The position numbers and the translations under genes are program-made. Below, in pieces: positions 17,276-24,836 of a stretch of DNA of 35,038 nt. The stretch comes from Azoarcus sp. TTM-91. Its GTDB lineage: Bacteria > Pseudomonadota > Gammaproteobacteria > Burkholderiales > Rhodocyclaceae. The notes beneath the pieces are model-generated. The model was not told the DNA's origin. It made no database searches and saw only the letters and a program-made list of their open reading frames with translations. The stretch spans positions 1 through 35,038 of the forward strand of contig NZ_WUEI01000046.1 of the NCBI RefSeq assembly GCF_012911025.1, read 5' to 3'. How positions within the stretch are numbered: the first letter of the stretch is position 1; each line of letters starts with the position of its first letter.

Positions 17276-17503
17276 ATGGAAACCCTAACGCTAGTGCGCG
17301 AGTTCGCCCGCGACAGACTCGGCATCGAGCCCGAACGGGTCACCCCGGAAACCGACTTCCGCAGCCTGGGCATCGACTCCTTCATGCTCCTGGAGCTGCT
17401 GTTCGACTTCGAGGACAAGACCGGCACGCCGCTGCCGCGCGATCTGCCTACCCCGCGCACCGTGGGCGAGCTGAACGCCATCCTCACCCGCCTGCGCGGA
17501 TGA
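17276..17503 (+). CDS. Acyl carrier protein
   Basis: A 75-residue acyl carrier protein. The phosphopantetheine-attachment serine is S35 in RSLGIDSFMLLELLFDFE. The frame reads further upstream, but METLTLVREF at 17276 gives the standard ACP length. The stop overlaps the ketosynthase start by 4 bases (ATGA), so the ACP probably serves that enzyme. It opens the aryl-polyene-like or lipid locus. It differs from the second ACP at 20670 in sequence, suggesting distinct partners. Confidence 0.9.
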   Translation: METLTLVREFARDRLGIEPERVTPETDFRSLGIDSFMLLELLFDFEDKTGTPLPRDLPTPRTVGELNAILTRLRG

Positions 17504-18753
17504 GGACGCTGCGCCGCGTCGTCGTCACCGGCCTCGGCCTGCAGGGGCCGTGGGGCCGCGATCCGGACGCGCTGTTCGATCACCTGCTCGCCGGCGACTC
17601 CGCTGTCGCCCTCTACGCGCCGCCGGACGCGCCTACCCGGCTCGCCCTGCCCTCGGTGCGCTGCGCCGATTTCGACGCCGAAGCCACGCTGGGCCGGCCG
17701 CTGGCGATGACCATGGACCGCTACTGCCAGCTCGGCGTCGCCGCCGCGCTGGACGCCTGGCGCGACGCCGGCCTGGGCGAGCGCGCCGAAGCGGAGGCCG
17801 ATCCGCGCTACGGCGTGTCCTGGGGCACGGCGCTGGGCGGCACGCTGACCTTCGAGCGCGGCTACCGCGAACTCTTCATCGCCGGCCGCCAGCGGGTATC
17901 GCCGCTGTCGGTGGTGCTGGGCATGGTGAACGCGGCGGCCTCCCACATCGGCATCCAGCTCCGGCTGGGCGGCGCCTGTCTCACCTACTCCATCGCCTGC
18001 GCCTCCTCCGCCACCGCCATCGGCGAGGGCGCCCGCCGCATCCGCTGCGGCGAGGCGGACGTGGTGGTGGCCGGCGGCTCGGAAGCGCCGCTGTCCTACG
18101 GCATCCTGCGCGCCTGGGAGGCGATGCGGGTACTCGCCCCCGGCGACGAGCACAGCGCCCACCGCGCCTGCCGCCCTTTCAGCGCCGACCGCGCCGGCCT
18201 GGTGCTGGGCGAAGGCGGCGCCGCGCTGGTGCTGGAGGACTACGAACACGCCCGGGCCCGCGGCGCCCGCATCCTGGCCGAGCTCGCCGGCTACGGCAGC
18301 AGCTGCGACGCCAGCCACCTGGTGCGGCCGGATGCCGTCGGCCAGGCCCGCGCCATCCAGGCCGCGCTGGCCGACGCCGGGCTGACGCCGGCCGATATCG
18401 ACTATGTGAACGCCCACGGCACCGCCACGCCGGAAGGCGATCCGGTGGAGATCCAGGCCCTGCGCCAGGTCTTCGGCGAGCGCGCGGCCCGCCTGCCGGT
18501 GAGCGCCACCAAGTCCATGCACGGCCATCAGCTCGGCGCCACCGGCGCGCTGGAGGCCTTGATCGCGGTGCTCGCGCTGCGCCGCGGCCACTGTCCGCCC
18601 ACCGCTCACCTGGCCCAGGTCGCGGTGGAGTGCCAGGGCGTGACCCACCTGCAGCAGGGGCAGGCCATGCCGCTGCGCCACGTCCTCTCCAACGCCTTCG
18701 CCTTCGGCGGCAGCAACGCCGCGCTGATCCTGAAAGCCGCCGACGCTGCCTGA
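17500..18753 (+). CDS. Beta-ketoacyl-ACP synthase, FabF-like
   Basis: A 417-residue ketosynthase that would extend an acyl chain by decarboxylative condensation on an ACP. The catalytic triad is complete: C167 in YSIACASSATAI, H306 in NAHGTATPEGDPVE and H343 in KSMHGHQLGATGA, with K338 also present. The thiolase-fold ending NAFAFGGSNAALIL is intact. It overlaps the upstream ACP gene. This is the only ketosynthase in the locus; aryl polyene clusters usually encode several, including a chain-length partner. It is therefore either an accessory enzyme or sufficient for a short chain. Confidence 0.93.
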   Translation: MRTLRRVVVTGLGLQGPWGRDPDALFDHLLAGDSAVALYAPPDAPTRLALPSVRCADFDAEATLGRPLAMTMDRYCQLGVAAALDAWRDAGLGERAEAEADPRYGVSWGTALGGTLTFERGYRELFIAGRQRVSPLSVVLGMVNAAASHIGIQLRLGGACLTYSIACASSATAIGEGARRIRCGEADVVVAGGSEAPLSYGILRAWEAMRVLAPGDEHSAHRACRPFSADRAGLVLGEGGAALVLEDYEHARARGARILAELAGYGSSCDASHLVRPDAVGQARAIQAALADAGLTPADIDYVNAHGTATPEGDPVEIQALRQVFGERAARLPVSATKSMHGHQLGATGALEALIAVLALRRGHCPPTAHLAQVAVECQGVTHLQQGQAMPLRHVLSNAFAFGGSNAALILKAADAA

Positions 18754-18838
18754 GCCCGCGCCTCGCGCCGGGCGGGAAAACCTTATCGCTGCAAAGGTAA
18801 TCGGCGAGAATGGCGGCTTGTCCCCGCCGGAGACGGCC

Positions 18839-20434
18839 ATGCGCGTCACCCTCGTCCACCCAGCCGGTTTCAATTTCGTGCCCGGCCAGCCCGACTTCTC
18901 GGTGCTCGCCAACCGCATGGCGCCCATCGGCATCCTGCAGCTGGCCGCCTGGCTGGAGCAGCACGGCCACCCGACCGCGGTGCACGACTGCCTGGGCCCT
19001 TATGCGCCGCCCTCGCTGGAGGCCAACGCCGAGCAGGTACTGGCGACCGACCCGGAGCTGGTCGGTTTCTCCGCCACCACCTCCGGCTTCATGGACGCGG
19101 TGGACATGGCCGCCTACATCAAGCGCAAGCGGCCGCATGTGAAGACCTTCTTCGGCAATGTGCACGCTTCCTCCATCGGTGCGCCGCTGCTGACGCACTT
19201 CCCGGAGATCGACTATCTCTGCATCGGCGAGGGCGAAGGCGCCATGCTGGACATCGCCGACGGGATGGCCGAGGCGGAGATCGCCAACATCATCTACCGC
19301 GACGGCGGCGGCAGGCCGGTGATCAACCCGCGCCGCACCCGCATCCTGGATCTGGACGAGCTACCCTTCCCCGCCTACCACAAGCTGGCCGGCTTCCCGC
19401 AGGGCTACCACCTGCCGCTGTTCTCCTACGAGAAGCGCTGGGGCGCCACCATGATCACCTCGCGCGGCTGCCCCTACACCTGTTCCTTCTGCGACCGCAC
19501 GGTGTACGAGCGCCTGTACAAGTACAACTCCGCCGAATACGTGCACGCGCACATGCAGCACCTGCGCGACGACTTCGGCGTGCATCACATCAACATCTAC
19601 GACGACCTCTTCACCGCCCACAAGAAGCGCATCCACGAGCTGTGCGAGCTGCTCATCGCCAAGCCGCTGGGGGTGGATTTCAACTGCGCCATCCGCACCG
19701 GCCACACCTCGGACGAAATGCTGGCGCTGCTCAAGCGTGCCGGCGCGTTGATGGTGTCCATGGGCATCGAATCCGCCGACCCCGGCATGATGGAGCGACA
19801 CAAGGCCGGGGTGACGCTGGAAGCGGTAAGGAAGACGGTGGAGCAGATCCACGCCGCCGGCCTGCGCGCCAAGGGCCTGTTCATCTTCGGCCTGCCGGGC
19901 GAGACCCCGGAAACGCTCAAGGCCACCAGCGACTTCATCCTGTCGCTGGACCTGGACGAGATGAACATGACCAAGTTCAGCCCGATGTACGGCGCCCCCA
20001 TCTGGGACGAATGCGTCTCTGGCCACGAAGGCGAGTTCGACGAGGACTGGCGGCTGATGAACTGCCTCAACTTCGTCTTCAAGCCCAAGGGCTTCGATTC
20101 CCGCGCCGAGATGGACGCCCTCTACAACTGGCACGTGCGCCGCTTCTACGACAGCAAGCCCTACCGCCGCCGCTTCGCCAAACGCCTGTGGCAGCACCGC
20201 TGGAGCCTGTGGCATGTGCTGCGCCACCTGCCGCAGATCGTGCAGGCGGCACGCTACTTCAGCGCCAACAAGGCGCAGCTGGAAGCCGCCGCGCAGGCGT
20301 TCGCCCCCCACCCCCGCCAGCCGCGCGGCCTGTCGCCCTTCCTCAGCCCGGAACTGCAGGCCGACGCCAGGGCGGCGATGTCCCCGGTGAAGATCTCCCG
20401 CCGCGTCGAGCAACCCCGCCCGCAGGCAGCCTGA
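18839..20434 (+). CDS. B12-binding-domain radical SAM enzyme
   Basis: A 531-residue radical SAM protein. The N-terminal part to about residue 150 has the cobalamin-binding fold pattern (RMAPIGILQLAAWLEQHGH, LVGFSATTSGFMDAV, YLCIGEGEGAMLDIADG). The canonical DxHxxG cobalamin-ligand motif is not present. The 4Fe-4S motif CPYTCSFC gives C211, C215 and C218. FGLPGETPETL matches the radical SAM beta-strand region. Related enzymes methylate or rearrange lipids and polyketides. ATG at 18839 has GGAG six bases upstream. It follows the ketosynthase by 85 bases in the same direction, so action on an ACP-bound or lipid product is plausible but unproven. Confidence 0.85.
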   Translation: MRVTLVHPAGFNFVPGQPDFSVLANRMAPIGILQLAAWLEQHGHPTAVHDCLGPYAPPSLEANAEQVLATDPELVGFSATTSGFMDAVDMAAYIKRKRPHVKTFFGNVHASSIGAPLLTHFPEIDYLCIGEGEGAMLDIADGMAEAEIANIIYRDGGGRPVINPRRTRILDLDELPFPAYHKLAGFPQGYHLPLFSYEKRWGATMITSRGCPYTCSFCDRTVYERLYKYNSAEYVHAHMQHLRDDFGVHHINIYDDLFTAHKKRIHELCELLIAKPLGVDFNCAIRTGHTSDEMLALLKRAGALMVSMGIESADPGMMERHKAGVTLEAVRKTVEQIHAAGLRAKGLFIFGLPGETPETLKATSDFILSLDLDEMNMTKFSPMYGAPIWDECVSGHEGEFDEDWRLMNCLNFVFKPKGFDSRAEMDALYNWHVRRFYDSKPYRRRFAKRLWQHRWSLWHVLRHLPQIVQAARYFSANKAQLEAAAQAFAPHPRQPRGLSPFLSPELQADARAAMSPVKISRRVEQPRPQAA

Positions 20435-20586
20435 ACGCGCAAGAAAACGTAAGCCGACCTGCGCCGCCCGGCGACGTCCGCCGGCCGTGCTGCCGCCTAT
20501 CACCGGCGGGCGGGCGCAACATCGTCATATCGGGGCGAAACGTGACGAAACAGGCGGTACACCGCGAAATTTCCCCGAAAACCCTT

Positions 20587-20606
20587 GGCGGAAGTTAACA
20601 TCCGCC
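20587..20606. promoter_or_regulatory. Inverted repeat and possible promoter before the second ACP gene
   Basis: GGCGGA and TCCGCC flank 8 bases that contain TTAACA (20595-20600), a 5 of 6 match to a -35 box. A weak -10 candidate TATTGA follows at 17 bases (20618-20623). A second palindrome, GCGGT-AC-ACCGC, lies at 20554-20565. Together they suggest an operator-controlled promoter for the long operon starting at 20670. The -10 is poor, so confidence is low. Confidence 0.35.
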
Positions 20607-20669
20607 TCTCCCTAAAGTATTGACGGAACCAGACGGCCGCCGCGCCTGTCCGGCCCTCTCGCACGCAAC

Positions 20670-20954
20670 ATGACCCAGAACGTTTCCGCCACTGCCGACG
20701 CCACCTTGCTTGCCGAAGTCGCAGAGATGACCGTCTCCGCGCTCAATCTCGAAATCCGCCCCAGCGACATCGATCCCGCCGCTCCGCTTTACGGTGAAGG
20801 CCTGGGGCTGGACTCCATCGACATCCTCGAAGTCGCCCTCGTCGTCTCCAAGCGCTACGGCTTCTCGCTGCGCGCCGACAACGAGGACAATCTGCGCATC
20901 TTCTCCTCGCTGCAAAGCCTGGCCGACTACATCGCCGCCCACAGGACCCAGTGA
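20670..20954 (+). CDS. Acyl carrier protein (second)
   Basis: A 94-residue acyl carrier protein with the attachment serine S49 in GEGLGLDSIDILEVALVV. YGFSLRADNEDNLRIFSSLQ and a closing LADYIAAHR match the ACP type found in aryl polyene clusters just before the COG4648 membrane protein. The stop codon overlaps the start of the next gene by one base (TGATG). It begins the second, tightly packed transcription unit of the locus. Confidence 0.92.
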   Translation: MTQNVSATADATLLAEVAEMTVSALNLEIRPSDIDPAAPLYGEGLGLDSIDILEVALVVSKRYGFSLRADNEDNLRIFSSLQSLADYIAAHRTQ

Positions 20955-21625
20955 TGGCGCGCGCGCTGCGCCTGGGCCGCGGCATCCTCGCCGGCGCAGC
21001 CTTCGCCGGCTACCTCTGGCTGGCCCACGTCACCACCGCACCGGATCGCCCCAGCACGCTGGGCGCGCTGGTCGCGGTCGTGCCCTACATGGGCATCGCC
21101 CTCGCCATGGCGTGGAAGAGCCGCAACCGTGGCGCGGCGCTGGCCCTGTGGGCCGCGGTCGCCGTCGGCCTGTGGCAGTCGTGGACGCTGGTGGAGGCCC
21201 GTTTTGAATGGGTGTATTTCGTCCAGCACGCCGGCGTCTTCAGCCTGCTCGCCCTCGGCTTCGGCCGCAGCCTGGCGGGCGACGGCGAAGCCACCATCAC
21301 CCGCTTCGCCCGCCTGGTGCACGGCGACGCCATGCACCCGGCGCTGGCGCGCTATACCCGCGGCGCCACCCTGGCGTGGACGCTGTTCTTCGCCGCCATG
21401 GCCACCGCCTCCACCAGCCTGTTCTTCTTCGGCCCGCTGCATGCGTGGTCGGTGTTGATCAACCTGCTGACGCCGCCGCTGGTCGCGCTGATGTTTGCCG
21501 CCGAATTCCTCGCCCGCGTGCTGCTGCTGCCCTCCTCGGTGCGCACCGGCCTGGTGGACTCGGTGCGCGCCTGCATTGCCTCGCGCCGCGCCTCCGGCGG
21601 CGCCACGCCGCCGCCCGCCGCCTGA
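20954..21625 (+). CDS. COG4648-type membrane protein of aryl-polyene-like clusters
   Basis: A 223-residue integral membrane protein with about five hydrophobic segments, for example ILAGAAFAGYLWLAHV, TLAWTLFFAAMATASTSLFF and LINLLTPPLVALMFAAEFLA. The segment FEWVYFVQHAGVFSLLALGFG and its place between an ACP and an AMP ligase match COG4648 proteins of aryl polyene loci. The biochemical role of that family is not established. The start is ATG at 20954, overlapping the ACP stop. Confidence 0.82.
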   Translation: MARALRLGRGILAGAAFAGYLWLAHVTTAPDRPSTLGALVAVVPYMGIALAMAWKSRNRGAALALWAAVAVGLWQSWTLVEARFEWVYFVQHAGVFSLLALGFGRSLAGDGEATITRFARLVHGDAMHPALARYTRGATLAWTLFFAAMATASTSLFFFGPLHAWSVLINLLTPPLVALMFAAEFLARVLLLPSSVRTGLVDSVRACIASRRASGGATPPPAA

Positions 21626-21641
21626 GTTCCCGCCCGTGAGC

Positions 21642-23030
21642 ATGCTGCCCCTGGTTTCCCACTCCCATCCGGACGCCGTCGTTGCCTGGCGCAACGGCCG
21701 CCCGGTGAGCGTGCGCCGCTTCGTCGCCGACGTGCGCCACGTGGCCGCCCGGCTCCCCGCCGGCGGCCACATCCTCAACGCCTGCACCGACCGCTACCGC
21801 TTCGCCGTCGGCTTCGCCGCCGGCATGGTGGCCGGGCGCATCAGCCTGCTGCCTTCCACCTACACGCCGGAAACCCTGCGCCACCTCGCCGCCTTCGCGC
21901 CGGACACCACCGTGCTCACCGATGGCGAGCACACCGAGCTGCCGCTGCCGGCCATGCCCTTCCCGGCCTTGCTGGAAGACGACGCTCCCGACCCCCAGGC
22001 AGGCGACGACTGCGAGATTCCGCTGATCGCAGCCGAGCAACTGGTCGCCTGGGTATTCACCTCCGGCTCCACTGGCGCGCCGGTGCCCCACCGCAAGACC
22101 TGGGGGCTGCTGGTGACCAATGTGCGGGCCGAGGGCGAGGCGCTGGGCTTCGATCCGGCGCAGCCGCCCACGCTGATCGGCACCGTGCCGCCGCAGCATA
22201 TGTACGGCTTCGAATCCACCGTGCTGGTGGCGCTGCAGAACGGCGCCGCCTTCGACGCCGGCCGCCCCTTCTACCCGGCCGACATCGTCGCCGCGCTGGA
22301 ACGCGCGCCGGCGCCGGCCATGCTCATCACCACGCCCTTCCACCTGCGCACCCTGCTGGACGAAGGCATCGGCCTGCCGCCGGCCGCCCTGCTGGTGTCC
22401 GCCACCGCGCCGCTGCCGGTGGAACTTGCCCGCCGCGCCGAAGCCGCCTTCGACGCACCGCTGCTGGAAATCTACGGCAGCACCGAAACAGGCCAGATCG
22501 CCACCCGCCGCAGCGCCAGCCAGGACGCATGGACGCTGTTCCCCGGCATCCGCCTGGACAACCGCGACGACGCCACCTGGGCCAGCGAAGGCCACATCGA
22601 GGTGGCGGTGCCGCTGTCCGACGTCATCGAGCTGTGCGAAGACGGCCGCTTCCTGCTCAAGGGCCGCAACGCCGACCTGGTGAATATCGCCGGCAAGCGC
22701 ACTTCGCTCGGCTGGCTCAACCAGCAGCTGCTCGCCCTGCCCGGCGTGCGCGACGGCGCCTTCCACCTGCCGGACGCCCAGGCCGAGCAGGACGCCCAGG
22801 CCCGGGTGCTGCGGCTGGCCGCTTTCGTCGTCGCCCCCGGCCTGGACGCTGCGACGGTGCTGGCCGAATTGCGCCGGCGCGTCGATCCGGTGTTCCTGCC
22901 GCGGCCGCTGCTCTTCCTCGACAGCCTGCCGCGCAACGCCACCGGCAAGCTGCCGCGCGCCACCGCCGAGGCGCTGCTCGCCCGGCACCGCGCCCAACAC
23001 CAGGCCGCGCGCCGGCAGGACCGCCCATGA
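21642..23030 (+). CDS. Acyl-AMP ligase (AMP-dependent synthetase family)
   Basis: A 462-residue adenylate-forming enzyme, likely activating an aryl or acyl starter for loading onto an ACP. The P-loop VFTSGSTGAPVPHRKTW is at about 138-154, YGSTETGQIATR follows in the core, and the C-terminal catalytic lysine region is SLPRNATGKLPRATAEAL. It is shorter than usual for the superfamily, as in aryl polyene ligases. The start is uncertain: ATG at 21642 or GTG at 21636, neither with a clear ribosome site. It overlaps the dehydratase gene by 4 bases. Confidence 0.87.
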   Translation: MLPLVSHSHPDAVVAWRNGRPVSVRRFVADVRHVAARLPAGGHILNACTDRYRFAVGFAAGMVAGRISLLPSTYTPETLRHLAAFAPDTTVLTDGEHTELPLPAMPFPALLEDDAPDPQAGDDCEIPLIAAEQLVAWVFTSGSTGAPVPHRKTWGLLVTNVRAEGEALGFDPAQPPTLIGTVPPQHMYGFESTVLVALQNGAAFDAGRPFYPADIVAALERAPAPAMLITTPFHLRTLLDEGIGLPPAALLVSATAPLPVELARRAEAAFDAPLLEIYGSTETGQIATRRSASQDAWTLFPGIRLDNRDDATWASEGHIEVAVPLSDVIELCEDGRFLLKGRNADLVNIAGKRTSLGWLNQQLLALPGVRDGAFHLPDAQAEQDAQARVLRLAAFVVAPGLDAATVLAELRRRVDPVFLPRPLLFLDSLPRNATGKLPRATAEALLARHRAQHQAARRQDRP

Positions 23031-23344
23031 GCGAACAAGTCGCGCTGCACATCGCCGCAGACCATCCCGCCTTCGCCGGCCATTTCCCGGGCCGCCCCAT
23101 CGTGCCCGGCGTGGTGCTGCTGGACGAAGCCGCCCGCACGCTGGAAGCCGCCCTGGGCCTCGGCGGCAGCTGCTGGACGCTGGGCAGCGCCAAGTTCCTC
23201 GCCCCGGTGCATCCCGGCACGCCGCTGAGCCTGCGCTGGCAGCCGCCCTCGGCCAGCGGCGCCATCGCCTTCACCGTGGAGCATGCCGGCACCGCGGTCG
23301 CCAGCGGCACCCTCACCCCGCGGCCGGCGCCGCAGCCGCGATGA
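23027..23344 (+). CDS. Single hotdog 3-hydroxyacyl-ACP dehydratase, FabZ-like
   Basis: A 105-residue hotdog protein. The FabZ-type motif DHPAFAGHFPGRPIVPGVVL contains the probable catalytic H19, with E34 in LLDEA completing the dyad. It would remove water from a 3-hydroxyacyl chain to make the double bonds of a polyene or unsaturated acyl group. No ketoreductase is encoded nearby, so its substrate must be reduced by an enzyme from elsewhere. Both ends overlap neighbours by 4 bases (ATGA). Confidence 0.83.
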   Translation: MSEQVALHIAADHPAFAGHFPGRPIVPGVVLLDEAARTLEAALGLGGSCWTLGSAKFLAPVHPGTPLSLRWQPPSASGAIAFTVEHAGTAVASGTLTPRPAPQPR

Positions 23345-24270
23345 AGGCCAGTCCCAGCCCGGCGGCGGCCGACTGGGCGCAGCGCCCGGAGCGCAGCAAC
23401 ATGGCCATGCTGCGGCTGATGAGCTGGATATCGCTCAAGCTCGGCCGCCCCGCCGGCCGGCTGGTGCTGCACCTCATCACCGGCTACTTCCTGCTGTTCG
23501 CGCCCAAGGCCCGCGCCGCCTCGCGGCTCTACCTCGGCCGCGCGCTGGGCCGGCCGGCGCGGCTGGGCGACATCTACCGCCATATCTTCAGCTTCGCCGC
23601 CACCATCCACGACCGCGTCTATCTGCTCACCGAGCGTTTCGGCGAGCTCGACATCCACGTCGAAGGCGAAGCGCTGATCACCGACATCCGCCACCACGGC
23701 GGCGGCGCGCTGCTGTTCGGCGCCCACTTCGGCAGCTTCGAAGCCATACGCGCGCTGGGCCGGGACCAGCCCGGGCTGCAGATCGCCCTCGCCATGTACG
23801 AGAACAACGCGCGCAAGATCAACACCATGCTGGCCGCCCTCAACCCGACCGCTCAGCCGGAAGTGATCCCGCTCGGCACCTTGGACGCGATGCTCAGGAT
23901 CAAGGACCGCCTGGCCGACGGCGCCCTGGTCGGCGTGCTCGCCGACCGCAGCCTGGACGACGGCCCGCGCCGCCCGGTGCCCTTGCTCGGCACGCCGGCG
24001 GCGCTGCCGGTGGGCCCCTTCCGCATGGCGGCCATGCTGGGCGCGCGCGTCGTCTTCATGGCCGGCATCTACCACGGCGGCAAGCGCTACACCGTGCGCT
24101 TCCTGCCGGTAGCCGACTTCTCCACGGTGGAGCGCCCGGCGCGCGAAGCCGCCATCGACGAGGCCATGCTGCGCTACGCCCAGGCGCTGGAAAGCTGCTG
24201 CCGCGAAGCCCCCGCCAACTGGTTCAACTTCTTCGATTTCTGGGGCGACGCCGCCCCGCCCGCGCCATGA
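23341..24270 (+). CDS. LpxL/HtrB-like lipid acyltransferase
   Basis: A 309-residue membrane-associated acyltransferase of the lauroyl/myristoyl transferase family. A hydrophobic segment LVLHLITGYFLLFA lies at about 41-54. The HX4E catalytic motif is H129 to E134 in LLFGAHFGSFEAIRALG. The later segment VGVLADRSLDDGPRRPVP and the closing NWFNFFDFWGD are family-like. In aryl polyene loci such enzymes attach the polyene or acyl chain to a lipid core. It overlaps the dehydratase and LolA-like genes by 4 bases each. Confidence 0.87.
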   Translation: MKASPSPAAADWAQRPERSNMAMLRLMSWISLKLGRPAGRLVLHLITGYFLLFAPKARAASRLYLGRALGRPARLGDIYRHIFSFAATIHDRVYLLTERFGELDIHVEGEALITDIRHHGGGALLFGAHFGSFEAIRALGRDQPGLQIALAMYENNARKINTMLAALNPTAQPEVIPLGTLDAMLRIKDRLADGALVGVLADRSLDDGPRRPVPLLGTPAALPVGPFRMAAMLGARVVFMAGIYHGGKRYTVRFLPVADFSTVERPAREAAIDEAMLRYAQALESCCREAPANWFNFFDFWGDAAPPAP

Positions 24271-24836
24271 TCCGACGCCTGCTCGCCACCCTCGCCCTGC
24301 TCCTCGCCGCCTCCCCCGCGCCCGCCGCCGGCTGGGGGCTGGAACAGCTGATGGCCACGCTGGCGGACAACCGCGGCGGCCGCGTCAGCTTCGTCGAGAC
24401 CCGCTACATGGCGCTGCTGGACGCGCCCATCGAGTCCAGCGGCGAGCTGGTCTACGTCGCGCCCGCCCGGCTCGAGCGCCACACGGTGAAGCCCCGGCCG
24501 GAAACCATGGTGCTGGACGGCGACACCCTGAAACTCAGCCGCGAGGGCCAGGCCCACACGGTGCGCCTGCGCGACTACCCGGAAGCGGCGGCGCTGATCG
24601 ACAGTATCCGCGCCACCCTGGCCGGCGACCGCGCCGCGCTGGAAAAGACCTACGCACTCAAGCTCTCCGGCAACGCCGAGCGCTGGGCGCTGGACCTGCT
24701 GCCCGCCGATCCGGCGGTGGCCAGGCTGGTGAGCCGCATCCGCCTCGCCGGCAACGGTGGCGAAGTGCGCGAAGTGGAGATCTTCCAGGCCGACGGCGAC
24801 CGCTCGGTGATGCGCATCGGCAAGCCGCAGCGATGA
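24267..24836 (+). CDS. LolA-like periplasmic lipid carrier
   Basis: A 189-residue exported protein. The signal peptide MIRRLLATLALLLAASPAPA is cut at about residue 20-22. The mature part follows the LolA-like pattern: FVETRYMALLDAPIESSGEL, then LVYVAPARLERHTVKPRPET. In aryl polyene clusters LolA-like proteins are thought to carry the product across the periplasm. It lies between the acyltransferase and the MMPL exporter with 4-base overlaps on both sides, which supports a shared export task. Confidence 0.83.
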   Translation: MIRRLLATLALLLAASPAPAAGWGLEQLMATLADNRGGRVSFVETRYMALLDAPIESSGELVYVAPARLERHTVKPRPETMVLDGDTLKLSREGQAHTVRLRDYPEAAALIDSIRATLAGDRAALEKTYALKLSGNAERWALDLLPADPAVARLVSRIRLAGNGGEVREVEIFQADGDRSVMRIGKPQR

